Below are positions 48,510 through 59,771 of a stretch of DNA of 64,000 nucleotides, piece after piece. Both the position numbers and the translations under genes were made by a program. The number at the start of each line of letters is the position of its first letter. Position 1 is the first letter of the stretch. Under the pieces are notes generated by a model that was not told where the DNA came from, searched no databases, and saw nothing but the letters and a program-made list of their open reading frames with translations. The DNA lies in contig JALGAS010000001.1 of the NCBI GenBank assembly GCA_023078685.1, positions 248,001 to 312,000 on the forward strand, in the 5' to 3' direction. The DNA is from Neopestalotiopsis rosae. Its lineage: Eukaryota > Ascomycota > Sordariomycetes > Amphisphaeriales > Sporocadaceae.

Positions 48510-49820
48510 TCAGAAATATTCTATGAACTTGAGGCGCCTCTCCTCATCCGGCATGTCTCTAAAACCCTCAATTTCTTTCTCTTTCACAGAGATATAGGAA
48601 TCCAATAGGTCCTGCGGGAACCACTTCATCAGGTCGTTGTCTGTTTTGAGTGATTCTAAGGCTTCCTCCAAGCTCATCGGCATCTTTTTGTCCAGTCGGT
48701 AATCAGCACGCGAAGACTCGTCAAGGGCATGTGGGAAAACATTGCAATCTTTCCAAGACAAGGGAGTCTCTTCTTGCAGGCCGCTTAAGCCAGCCAGGAC
48801 GACAGCAGCAGTGAACAAGTATGGATTCGCAGTGATATCCATCATACGCATCTCCCAATGCTGCTCGCTTATCTTTCGGACGGGCAAATCGCGATTTTCA
48901 GTGCCAAAGCCGATCCAGGCACCAGCTGCGTCGTTGGCAGTACGGACATATCCATCATGATTAGCCATTCCAAAGGCACAGAGAGCGCTCAAATGCTCCA
49001 AAATACCTGCCAGAAAGTTGTCTGCATGTGGCGGTGACAGCTTGTCGAGGGACAAGTGCAGGTGAACGCCATTGGTCGGTCCCTTGAGCAGGGGCTTTGG
49101 AGTCATGGTCGCCTTGATGTTGTGTTGCGTGAAGACTGTACGAATGGTTTCTTGTGCCAAAACCAACGAATCGACAGCGTTGAGTGGTGATTCGGGACTG
49201 AGAGCGAATTCTATTTGATCATGAGTTTCGGTATGGAAGTGTTGAATATCGATGTAAGAATGCTTGAGACAGCGGATAACCTCTTCGACGATATCAAGCA
49301 TCTTGTCGCGCAGCCCAGCAGCGGTTTGATAGCTATTCAATCGATCAAGTTGGTCAAGTGGCCGAGAGTCCGGGCCCAAGACCATGACCTCAATTTCAAA
49401 CCCGGCAAGTATCTGGGAGACCCCTTCTTGGTTTTCAAGAAGAGCGAGAGCACGAGACAACAGCGTCCGTGGACATTGATTATACGGATCAGGTGCCTCT
49501 TTATGCTCCACGGCGCACATCACGGTAGCATGGCTTGGTCGAAATCCGCAGCGACGCAGTGAGGACCAATCAGGGCGTAGCAACCAATTTTCGATGTATT
49601 TGGTGTTTGGGAAGCTTCGTGGGGCAGTTGATATGGGAATAATCATGCTAACTTGAGGAACCATGTAATGTTCATTGCCTCGAGCTATCTGCAAACACCG
49701 TGCAACGGGAACGAAGCGAACGCGCAGGACGCCAGAGAAGTCAGTCCATTGAAGACGGATATATTGGGTCGAATAGTTGATCTTGAGGAACTCTTGGAGG
49801 ATCTCCTCGTCTGATGGCAT
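48510..49820 (-). CDS. type-I glutamine-synthetase-like ligase
   Basis: A single exon of 436 residues from the ATG at 49820. The frame stays open three more codons upstream, but these start at GTG next to a TAG that could be a splice acceptor. An N-terminal beta-grasp part (YIRLQWTDFSGVLRVRFVP) is followed by the catalytic domain: AGFEIEVMVL, GPTNGVHLHLSL, GTENRDLPVRKI and MRMMDITANPYL. These match the metal-, glutamate- and ATP-binding motifs of GS-I, with key Glu, His, Asn and Arg apparently kept. The main fungal glutamine synthetase is a different, GS-II type, so this is probably a gamma-glutamyl-amine ligase for another amine (inference). It is divergent from an MFS gene and next to an AsaB-like oxygenase. 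Confidence 0.82.
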   Translation of the reverse strand: MPSDEEILQEFLKINYSTQYIRLQWTDFSGVLRVRFVPVARCLQIARGNEHYMVPQVSMIIPISTAPRSFPNTKYIENWLLRPDWSSLRRCGFRPSHATVMCAVEHKEAPDPYNQCPRTLLSRALALLENQEGVSQILAGFEIEVMVLGPDSRPLDQLDRLNSYQTAAGLRDKMLDIVEEVIRCLKHSYIDIQHFHTETHDQIEFALSPESPLNAVDSLVLAQETIRTVFTQHNIKATMTPKPLLKGPTNGVHLHLSLDKLSPPHADNFLAGILEHLSALCAFGMANHDGYVRTANDAAGAWIGFGTENRDLPVRKISEQHWEMRMMDITANPYLFTAAVVLAGLSGLQEETPLSWKDCNVFPHALDESSRADYRLDKKMPMSLEEALESLKTDNDLMKWFPQDLLDSYISVKEKEIEGFRDMPDEERRLKFIEYF

Positions 49821-50071
49821 TTTTTTCACTACGCAAAATCGGCGTTCGTTATATTCGAGGGGGAACGATCAAATCGATTGTCACTTGTAAAGTAAAGGAA
49901 TGGCGGTGATAATATACAGATGAGGGGCTGAACAGGCGCAGGGGCAGGGCTGCAGCATCGTCACGTGATGGGTGATCGTGTCGTGAACCCGGAAACGCGC
50001 AATCTTATTGGAAAGGTTTCTCTTATCATGTTCACCGCTTTCCAATATATTGGCCCATCAATGCTGTTCCC
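49821..50071. promoter_or_regulatory. bidirectional promoter of the GS-like and MFS genes
   Basis: 251 bp between two outward-facing ATGs; both genes could be co-regulated. It contains the palindrome TCACGTGA at 49961-49968. Confidence 0.6.
49961..49968. promoter_or_regulatory. TCACGTGA palindrome (E-box type)
   Basis: A perfect 8 bp palindrome with a CACGTG core, the type bound by bHLH factors such as Cbf1/Pho4 relatives. Placed about 100 bp from the MFS ATG and 140 bp from the GS-like ATG. Confidence 0.45.
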
Positions 50072-51787
50072 ATGGAGCGTCAGCCTTTGCTCCAAAATGA
50101 CGAGGGTCATAGCTATTTGGCACTACCACAGCCTGACGATACCATAAGCAATAGTTCAAATGACCAGCCCGTGAAGGATGTGAGCATTCGCGCATTCTTC
50201 TTCAGCATTTGCGCCCTGGTATTCGGTGTCAATTTTACTGCTAGTCTTCTCGAGCTTCCTATGATACGACTTGTAGAACTTATGGTTTGCCGGCGCCTCG
50301 TGGATTCCGGTTTTGACAACGAAAATGAAGAAGCCTGCAAGATCCCCAGAGTACAAAATCAAGTCGCGCACATCATTGGGTACAAGACCACTCTTGAAGC
50401 TCTACCATGTGAGTAATCCCTGAGATTTAAACGATTATCTCGAGCTAACCATCATGTCCTCAGGTCTCCTAACAGTATTATTGTACGGGTCGCTTTCCAG
50501 CTTCTGGGGCCGGAAACCTGTAATATTACTCCAAATCAGTGGCCGGTTACTGGCACTCAGTTGGATCATGCTGATAGGTAAGTCGAAACAATATATGCTC
50601 CAAAACAAATGTTATGCTTATGACTCTGCAAGGCTTTATCGGTGTCAATAGTCCCCCAGAACTTATTTGGATGACAGCGTTGTTCCTCTTCGTTGGGGGT
50701 GGCAGGAAAGCCGAAATCCCCGTGATATACACAAGCTTTTGTGACGTTATTCCTATGAATAAAAGGTCAGAAAGGTCGTTGTCCCGCAAGAGCTAGGTGC
50801 TAACTCTTACTGCGTTCCAGGACGAAATTGCTCTCGTTCGCTCACGCAGCCGAGGGTGTCGCTGGAATCATGTCATACCCTATTGCTTCTATGCTCATGG
50901 CGTATCGCCTTTGGGCTCCCTTTGTGTTAGCGACGATAATCAACGTGCTCGAATACATTGTCTTATGGCAAATGGCTGAGACTGCTCCAAATATCGCCGC
51001 AACAGACGCAACTCCGAATCAGCCGTCGGCACGAGATATGGTCAGGAGTTTTTCATGGCGAAGGATCGTGTCATTTCGAATGAAGCGCTCAGACTTTTCG
51101 CATGTTTTCAAGCATCGCGGCATTGACATCATTTTTGCCGGCTTCTTCGTCAAACGTATCGCTTTCGCTGGTGAAGATTTTGTTTCACAATATGCCTCGG
51201 AAGTTATACACAGGAGAATACATGAGACTTTTTGGTTACCAGCTGCCGGTAATTTTGGCATGTTCGTCGCTCTTAGCATCTTGGTTCCTTTCCTCACTCA
51301 ACGTCTCGAAAGCCCAGTGAAAGATTTGTGGATAATCCGTGGTAGTATTGTAAGTGTTATAGGTGGATTTTTAGCTCTTTGGCGTGGTAGGACTATATCA
51401 GTTCTCTGCGCAGGTACGTCCCCGATTCTATTCTTATTAGCTTCCTAGTACTCACAAGTATAGGTTTCATGGCGTGTGGCCTCGGCGAAGGCTTGGATGT
51501 TGGGCTCCAGTCCCTTGGTTCTTACATCGTTGATCCACTCCATCATCAAATATTTTTCTCGATATCAGGTATGCTAGGTGTTGCCGGCGAACTCATTGGA
51601 GGACCAGTTATGGCCGCGACCTACGCAATTCGCGATAAAAGTGGCCAGCCATTGGGTTACTGCTTCCTTCTGGCAGCTGTACGCATCCATTTCCAAGCTT
51701 TGTCAATTCACATACTAACCTAATCGATAGATTTCGTTCGCTTGCATTCTCCTAGGCAGCTATGCAATCAAGACTAGCAGACTATAG
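50072..51787 (+). CDS. MFS transporter, fungal accessory type
   Basis: Six exons: 50072-50408, 50464-50577, 50633-50765, 50821-51413, 51464-51678 and 51731-51787; all phases agree, 482 residues. About twelve membrane segments; the loop after TM2, YGSLSSFWGRKPVILL, carries the MFS signature (G-x-L-x-x-x-x-G-R-K). An N-terminal di-leucine-like ERQPLLQ motif, common in vacuolar or endosomal MFS proteins, precedes TM1. A long first loop contains acidic residues and two cysteines. Intron 2 ends in AAG. Substrate unknown; the shared promoter with the GS-like ligase suggests it moves that enzyme's product or substrate (inference). Confidence 0.78.
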
Positions 51788-52796
51788 AATAAGAGGCACT
51801 CATCTCGCTTGGCTTTTCACGATGCAAAAGCTTGCCACGTGTTTCCTACGTCAATCTCTTCCCGATGTTGTTCCTTCGAGTTTAGTAGGATGCCTCGCTT
51901 GATCATTTATTTGATAATGGAGCACGAGTTCGGACCTCAAGGTCGGCCAGGGAGGAGACGCAGCATATCCGGAAAACAGTACCTACATATGGAGCTTTGA
52001 CTTGAATCAATCCTCACAACCATTACTCTGGTTTTTTCTTTCTTTTTTTTTTTTTCGAGAGAGAGAACAAGAAATAAGAATCAGATGCATATATATATTG
52101 TAAACCACACGGTAGTAATATTTCATGTTACCTGTAATGAGCGATCAAAGCTGCATCAAGGGCCTTGGTTGTCAACCACAAGTTGAGGTTCGGTGAACAT
52201 TATACGATCAATCTTCATTTAATAGCAACCTCTGTATACACCTCTGCGCAGGGATAATGATTGTTAGCGCAACGCCAAGCAACTCAATCCCAAGAACTGT
52301 CGCAGGAGTCTACATATCACAGCAATTATTTCAGTAAGAATGCACGCCAGTCTAGTTCTTGCGAAATATTTGTTCAGAAGCCAACCGATGACAACGGTCC
52401 CATCGTTTTGTTCATGGTGCAGAGTATGCGATGCGTGGACCCAGTCGTGCAGGTTTATAAGTCTGAAGCTTGTGTTCTGGGTTTTCGTCATTGGTGGGGA
52501 TGATAACGAGGACAGAATATTGTGCTGCCTTGACTGGTGAATTGATGCAAGAACTATTTCATCTGATGGAAGGTAATTTATCGTGCTTGACTCGAAATTA
52601 CCAGAAATATGAAAAGATGATAGTATGTATCTGGAGTCTTGCCTGCGTAAAGTTTTTTCTAATAAGGGGAATCAATCTTCTTTTAATTCGATGTCAGATG
52701 CTACCTAAACGCCTACTTTCTACCCGTGACAAAACGCCGACCATGATCTTTATGTACAAGGTCATATTTCCTTTTAGTGACTAAGAAGGTTCAAAT
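51788..52796. other. intergenic with repeat copy 2
   Basis: About 1 kb, AT-rich, with a CT/T tract near 52030-52055 and repeat copy 2 at its right end. No coding frame is convincing. Confidence 0.5.
52658..52782 (+). repeat. interspersed ~125 bp repeat, copy 2
   Basis: Same orientation as copy 1 (38532-38656), alignable along its length without evident large gaps. It ends within about 15 bp of the MET5 stop codon, so it overlaps the likely MET5 3'UTR. Confidence 0.8.
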
Positions 52797-55700
52797 CTAC
52801 TCTTCATCTGACTCATCCTCGGCAACCTGTCGTCGTAATGTTAGTATCTAATTGCAATTCAAAAAGTATTCAGATGTCACTTACGTTGTTGTGGAAGTCC
52901 TGGCCGCCCTTGGTCTCGGCAATGACACCAACACGAATGCAGAAGTCACCAAATCTCTCTCCCTCCTCGCGCTCGGTCGCGTACCTCTTGAGCAGCGGCT
53001 TCATGATTGCCAGGATCTCATCTTCCTTGATGCTGGAACGGTAGAGCTTGTTCAGACGCTGGCCATGGTAACCACCACCAAGGTACATGTTGTAAGCACC
53101 GTAGGCCTTACCGACAAAGGCAACCTCGGCGAGCCATGGACGAGCACAACCATTGGGACAACCAGTCATACGCATGACAATGGAGTCTTGTCTGAGGCCA
53201 TTCTCCTCGAGGCAGTTCTCCAGCTTGCCAATGAGGACAGGGAGGTAACGCTCAGACTCTGCCATTGCGAGGCCACAAGTAGGGAAAGCAACACAGGCAG
53301 AAGAGCTAAGGCGCAGACCAGAGAATTGCACGTTGTCGAGCTTGTACTTCTTCATGAGCTCCTTCAGCTGCGGGAGGTCCTCATCCGCCACGTTAGACAC
53401 GATGAGATGCTGGTTACCCGTCAGGCGGAATTCGCCCTTGAGCACCTTGGCAATCTCGCGCAGACCAGTCTTCATCTGGAACTCGGGGGTATCCTCGATA
53501 CGACCGTTCTCGATGAAGAAGGTGAAGTGGTTGAGACCGTTCTCGTCCTTCTGCCAGCCGAAGGTGTCAATGTTGCTCTGGAAGTGGAAGGGCTTCTCGG
53601 GCTCGAAAGCCTTGCCCCACATGGCCTCGACCTTGCCACGGAAGACATCGACACCGAGGTCGTCGATGGTGTACTTGAGACGGGCGTGCTTTCGGTTCTT
53701 ACGGTCACCAAAGTCACGTTGCACGAGCATGATCTTCTCGCAAGCAATGTGGACCTCCTCCTTCTTGACGTATCCCATCATGCGACCAGTCTGGGGGTAG
53801 GTCTTCTTGTTGTTGTGCGTAGCACCCATACCACCACCAGCGAGCACGTTGAAACCAGCCAGGTTGCCGTCCTCACCCTTGATGGCGATCAGACCGACAT
53901 CGTGAGCGTAGACATCAGTGTCGTTGTGGGGAGGAATGGCAATGGTGATCTTGAACTTTCTAGGCAGATACGTAGGACCGTACAGAGGCTCAAAGTCCTG
54001 AACGGCGTCACCGGCAACCATCTTCTTCTCGTTGTCATCCGTCAGCCAGATCTCGTGGTAGGCCGTTGTAGCTGGCAGCAAGTGATCGCTGATCTTCTGG
54101 GAGCAGGCAAACACTTGTCTGTGGTAGGCGGATTGCGTTGGCAGCGAACTGCACATGACGTTTCTGTTGACATCACCGCAAGCAGCAATCGTGGTCATCA
54201 GAGCGCGGTTGATGGCCTGCATGGCAGGCTTGAGCTTGCCCTTGACAACACCATGGAACTGGAAGGTTTGTCTCGTGGTGAGCTTCATGGTCTCGTTACC
54301 CAACTCGTTGCTGATATCATCCATCTGGATCCATTGCTTGGGGGTGGAGATACCACCTGGCAATCTGCAACGAATCATGAAAGAGTAGGCAGGCTCAAGA
54401 CCTTGGGCCTTGCGCTCGTCACGAACATCTCTGTCGTCCTGCATGTAAGTGCCGTGGAACTTGGTGAGCTGCTGATCAGAGGCAGAAATGGCGCCGGTGG
54501 TCGGGTCGTTGAGACCCTCGACAATGGTACCACGCAAGAAGTTGGAAGCAATCTTGATGTCTTCGTTGGTGATTGGCGGGGGCTCATCGGGAAGTCCCTC
54601 GACGTTGGCCACACCCAGCGACTGCCACAGACGTGGCTCCCACTCGGAGTAACCAGTCTGGTAGCCATCAGGGTCCTGGTCGTCACCAAGTCCAATGTCC
54701 GTCAAGCGCTTTCCACCGAAGGTGTCGAGCTTGCGGTCCAAGTCCTTGGCAGGCTTGTTGTAGTAAACTCTGTCCTGCTTGCGGGGCCAGTAGTGCTTGT
54801 CACCCAGACCGAAGACGGAGTAGTTGACCGAAGCCAAGTCGAGCTCGGTGCTGTCCTTGACGGCGTGCCAGAAGGAAAGACCATTTTGAGGGAACTCTCC
54901 CTGACCAGCCGTCGAGGTGATGAAGACAATGTTCTCCTCGGAGGGAAGATCCTCCACGGGGTAATCCTCCATGGCAAGGACGGTAGTCTTCAGGCCTCTG
55001 GCACGACCTCTGGTACCCAATCGCTTGGCCAAGTTCTGGGCATTGCCATTGTCGGAAGCAAACAGGATAGTAAGAGGGGCACCAAAAAGACCCTCCAACA
55101 GCTCGTTGTAAGCGTCTTTGGCCTTGCGCTTTTGCTGAGCACGAACCTCACTGCCAAAGTCCTGGGACAGGTTGGCAGCGTAAGTAGGCTCCTTGAGCAT
55201 CAGCTGTGTGAGATGGTTGTCTCTGGACAAGAATTCCTTCAACTCCTTCTTGATCAGCTCAGAGTCCAAAGAAAAGTTGGCTTCGCCCTTGTTCTCGTTG
55301 GTAGGGTTCCAACGGTACAGAGGCCAGTAGCCAGCATCGACAGCCTTCTTAGTCTCCTGGAGAACGGTGAGGGGAGATTCGTGTTCACCAAAGTAGGGCA
55401 GGTAGGCAAGGACAATGGAAGGACCGTTGAATTGGTCAGCTTCCAACATGGCCTGCAGGACCTGGGTGTACGAGCTGTAGACGGCAGTGGAGGCGACATA
55501 GGCGTTACCGAAGTTCATGGCGTAGAGACCAATATCCTTCTTACGTCTGGCAGCATCAGCTGCCGACTTCTCCGAGTACGGAGTGGAGTCGATGATCAGC
55601 ATGTTGACGTTTTCGCCTGATGCCAGAACATGGTGGACACCAGAGTTGCCCAGATCGTACGACCATGCATCGGAACCAACCAGCCAAAGCGACTCCTTGC

Positions 55701-57844
55701 GGAAGAGACCTTGGCTTGCAAGGAGCTGGCGTGCGACGGAAGAGCCGTCAGTCTCAAGACGAGCCACAACATCGTCAGCAAGGTCAGTAGCCTTTTGAGC
55801 ATCCTCAGCACTTGCGGACCACTTGGCGAGCCACTGCTTGGGCGCCTCGGTGATGAAAGAGTTGGAAGTAGCAGCTTCCTTGACCTCCTTGACGAATCTC
55901 TGGCGGTGCTCCTTGCGAGCCAGGAGCGAACCAAAGCCGAACTCGGGGCTAGCAGAGATCGTGGATGAAACACCTGCGTTCTTTGAGCTCAGAGCGTTGG
56001 CGACATATGCGCGTTTGCCAAAGAGCTGGTCCAGAATCTTGGTGTAGGCAGTCTCGAGCTTGGGCTGTTCCAGGCTCTGAGCTGACGCCTGAGCAGCGTT
56101 CCTCTGACCAACCTCGAGGTTTTGGAGCGGCTTCTCGGAAGTGAGGTTCTGGAAAACACCCCTCAAGGCCTGCGAGACGGTCTCTGGGGCAATGTAGCCA
56201 AGTTGGTATCCAACAATGTGCTCGACACCGCCAGGGCCGCTCTTGATTGATGTCAGGACGTCAATCAGCAGAGGTCCCCACTTGGTGGTCTTCCTCGAAA
56301 CCTGCTCCAGAACGGCGATTCTAGTAACGGACTTGGGGATAGCCTCAATGAGCTTGGCACCGAGCCAGGGGCGGTATAGTCTTGCAGTAATCATTCCTGA
56401 CTTGGCGTAAATGTCGGTCGATGCAGCCGAGTCAAGAGCCTCAGCGAACAGGCCGGCATCGGAGCCGAACACGAAAATGGCCTTCTCGGCGGTGGAGGGA
56501 CCAGACCATTCGAATGCATTGTACTCGCGGCCAGTTGAGACCTTGAGCTGTGCCCAGATGCCAGTCACGTACTTGTAAATGTCTTCGGAGGTAACAGCCG
56601 CCGGGTTGGGCTCAACTGTGGTAGCGGACGATACACTGGGGGGAGCGCTCGAGTCGGCAGGCGAGCTCGACTTGTCCGAGGGCTCTGTCGAGGTTGCCTT
56701 TGAGGCAGCCTCGAGGACTGTGGATTCGGCCAGGTTCGCGGAACCACCAGCCAGAGGCTCGGTCTCATCCTGAGCCACGGCGACTCGGCCGTCATCGGCG
56801 TAAATGCTAGAGCCCTGGATGGACGCAGCCTGGAATCTGCGGACATCTCCCATGTTCAGAATGTCCAGAACAGTCGAGGCATCCTCGGGTCCAATGGGCT
56901 TATCGCGGGAGCTAGAGCCGGCATCGAAAAAGTGAATGACACCCTTGCCGGACTTGATTGCAAGAGCATGTGCCGTAATGGCCATGTCTTGTGCCTCCTG
57001 CAACGATTCTGACTGCAAGAAAGTCCATCCTGAGTTTCTAATGGCTGTGATGGCCGAGTAGTCGGGGCTCTCGGCGGGAGAAAGAGAGACGTGTAGAACG
57101 ACGGGGTAGTTGGCAAGCTTGTACAGGTGCGCAATGGATGGCAGCAAAATGGTAGAGCTCGTTGTTACTGATACAAAGCGGCCGGATCGAATCGGCGAAA
57201 ACACTGAAAGGAGGGGGTCTGTGTTTTGTCTGACAGTTTGAATCTATTTGTAATATCTTGAGTCAATTGGCTGTTTTCCCCCCGTGTGGGTTTGGATAGG
57301 TTGTTCTTTGGGAGGTGGTATTCTAAGCATACCTCTGGAACGGCACCTTCAGTCCTGGCAACAAGACTTTGGTCCTTTCTTTCAGCGAATCTTTTCAGAT
57401 GCGAAGAAAAGGCAGAGTCTTGGTCCTTTGCGGGCTGAACTGATACGACGACATCGCTGGTGAGGTATGCGATTCTCGCCACTGTAATTACACAAGAATC
57501 ATATTAGCCAGGTTTGTTCTTCATCCTCTTTTTCCGTGTTCTTTGCAATGACTGAATTGGGCAATCATGCATGCTGTGATTGGTGTTGCGCGGGGTCTGG
57601 CGTCCAGAAGCAGCAGTTGCCCCGCCAAGCGAACAGTCAAAGCAGCAGCAAAAGCAGTAGGTAGAGCTCTGGGGGAGAGTAGTAATTGGCGGGGTGGTTG
57701 TAGGTAGGGTAGGGGCATTGTATAATTGAACGTACCGGCCTCTTCAGGCGTGCGGATCTGGGTGTTGTTTGAGTCCATCTCTGATCCTAGAATTGAGGAA
57801 GGAACAGCAGAGGATGCATCCGCCTTGCGGAAGAGAAAAGACAT
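52797..57844 (-). CDS. MET5: sulfite reductase [NADPH] beta subunit
   Basis: The model is complement(join(52797-52826, 52885-57243, 57333-57481, 57736-57844)), 1,548 residues. Exon 1 starts at the ATG at 57844 (MSFLFRKAD). Intron 2 uses the TAG acceptor next to 57243; a stronger-looking CAG 40 nt further on would break the frame. The last exon adds VAEDESDEE. Domains: an N-terminal pyruvate:ferredoxin-oxidoreductase-like region (RIAYLTSDVVVSVQ, SGKGVIHFFDAG), a flavodoxin-like domain (ILFASDNGNAQNLAKRLG, STAGQGEFPQNG), then the nitrite/sulfite reductase ferredoxin-like halves, with siroheme/4Fe-4S cysteines in ACVAFPTCGLAM and MTGCPNGCARPW. It reduces sulfite to sulfide with Met10 and NADPH for Cys/Met synthesis, and needs siroheme made by Met8. 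Confidence 0.93.
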
Positions 57845-58977
57845 CGTCAATTCGTTCGGCGACGAGGTCGGCGAGGGAGCATTACTAGTAGAAATAAGTT
57901 TTTCTGACCCAGGACAATTCAGTCAGGGACGCCTGGCGAGTCGACTTCCGTTCGGCGTCTGTCTTCTGGGGCAAAGCTGAGCGATTCAACACACTACAGG
58001 CCTAGGAACCAGCACTCGTGGATCTCTCCGCCCCGCAACGACTTTTTATTTCTGCCATCTCGAGATGTCGCCATTCGATATTTTCTGCGACTGCGCGATG
58101 GCGTGATCGCCTTAGTTTGACAAGCGTGGCCAATCCCGTCTGTTACTTTGTCAGATGAGGACCCTTAGATGGCGGCGAGCCCCCTGGGGTACTGACGGGC
58201 TACGGCAGAAGCGGTCCTCGGAGCCCCTCTAGTGAGCCTCAATGTGCGGCTCTGACGGTCGTCGGTGACCCACCGCCCAGGCATTTGGGTGCTTCTCAGC
58301 TCTTTTCAGCGCTGTCACCCTGGACGGGGCACAAACCGAGAGCCGTACCTTCATAAAGATTCCATCCACTTTACAACTGGCCAACCCATTGCTGCTTACC
58401 AAGTGCATTGGATTCAATTCGCGTTTGTCATTATGGGAATAATGGGAGCAGCAATAGAGTTTCCCATACCAAATGAAAAATAAAGTTCGGCGTAGACACG
58501 GGATATAGTATACCGAACGATTTCCATTCCCATCATGCCACAACCCGCTGCCATATAACCAGCCACAGAACCCCATCCGACTTTGCCAGTACTTGTTGTG
58601 ACTTGTCCACTGGTCTCCGTAAAAAATATTGCATGAAGAAACTGGTCACTCACAATTGCACTACTGCTATTGCTGGGCGGTATGCTTGTGCCACACCGAC
58701 AACCGGCCAGTCAAGCACAATGTATTGCGTCACCGCGAGTAATGTCAGCATATTTTCCAAAAACAGTACTGTACAATTATTACAACGCTATGTATGCAGG
58801 TGTATATCGATCAATCCCATGCTAAACAAATCCCGAAATTCACCGGAGTTTCCATATCCCACCCCATGGAATTCTTTCACAAGTACGTGTCTGACAACAA
58901 ATACCGTATTACATGCTGTCTACTCGGCATTCTGGCCGATTATTTGTATGTGTAGACCGCCTAGCCTCTTTGGTTTT
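57845..58977. other. intergenic between MET5 promoter and KEI1 3' end
   Basis: 1.13 kb; the MET5 upstream region plus the KEI1 3' flank. No further gene seen. Confidence 0.5.
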
Positions 58978-59771
58978 TTATGCCACGGCCGTCTTGCCAC
59001 GGAATCTCGAGTTCATGCTTCTGGCCCACTCGTCCCTCTCGGCCAAGCTCGGCAACCAGTACGTCTTACCCACCGACACCAGTGTTCGGCCAATCTTGCC
59101 CTTCCAGCCATCGCCCTCGGGCATTCCTACCGCAAATGGATTCTCAATAGTCTGAGATTCGCTGTCGATGGTCTGCTGGGCATTTCCTTCGCGGTACTGC
59201 AGCAGAACTGATCGCGCGTACGCCATGACGACCAACATGAAGTAGATGCGAATGAGTGAAAAGACTACAATCAACGACATGGCAGTGCTTGTGTCAACAG
59301 CACCCATGAATCCACCCATGGGAAGCTCATCCGTCTCGGTTGGCTCGGACGCCTTGGGTCCGACGGTCTCCAGAGCCAAGAACCAGCTCACTGCGAACAA
59401 TGTAGTGTAAGCCGTGTTGACGACCGTGTCAATAATGTAGAGCCATGCAAAGGCAAGATTCTGAAAGGGAGTCTGCTTGCGAATGTGCGGCAGACAGTAG
59501 GCGAGCAGGCCGAGCGCGATGACGGAGTAGACGTAGAGCGAAAGCTGCACGATCGACAGGTCGTAGCCGGTCAAGATGGCGAGTAGGCCGTAGAGACCCG
59601 TGGCTTTGTTGAATAAAAGTGACAGTGCGATCATTTCGGTACCCGTCTGGAGGCTCATCAACCCGCAAAAGGTCTGTTTGGCATTAGCAATCTTGCGCAT
59701 GCAAATATTGATTGTCGCGTTGGGCTCACCGTTGGCCGGGGCAGCCGGAGCAGTCCTGTTAAAAATGCCAT
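58978..59771 (-). CDS. KEI1: inositol phosphorylceramide synthase subunit Kei1
   Basis: The model is complement(join(58978-59673, 59730-59771)), 245 residues. The 14-codon exon 1 (MAFLTGLLRLPRPT) splices through a 56 bp intron (GTGAGC, GCTAAT branch, AACAG) to TFCGLMSLQTGTEM, the conserved start of the DUF1753/Kei1 family. An unspliced start at 59700 (MRKIANAK) lies inside this intron and is less likely. About four membrane segments (LFNKATGLYGLLAILTGYDL, LYVYSVIALGLLAYCLP, FAWLYIIDTVVNTAYTTLFA, MSLIVVFSLIRIYFMLVV) precede a soluble tail. Kei1 is the Golgi regulatory subunit of IPC synthase (with Aur1), making the fungal sphingolipid IPC; in yeast it is cut by Kex2. Confidence 0.85.

Noticed and set aside
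52852..55620. A 922-codon open frame on the plus strand, antisense to MET5
   Set aside because: It mirrors codon positions of the strongly conserved MET5 frame, has Leu/Val/His-rich antisense composition and no motif; GC3 bias of the real gene explains its openness.
58150..58175. Shared GAGGACCCTTAG near 6985 and 58155
   Set aside because: A 12-base coincidence without extended homology.
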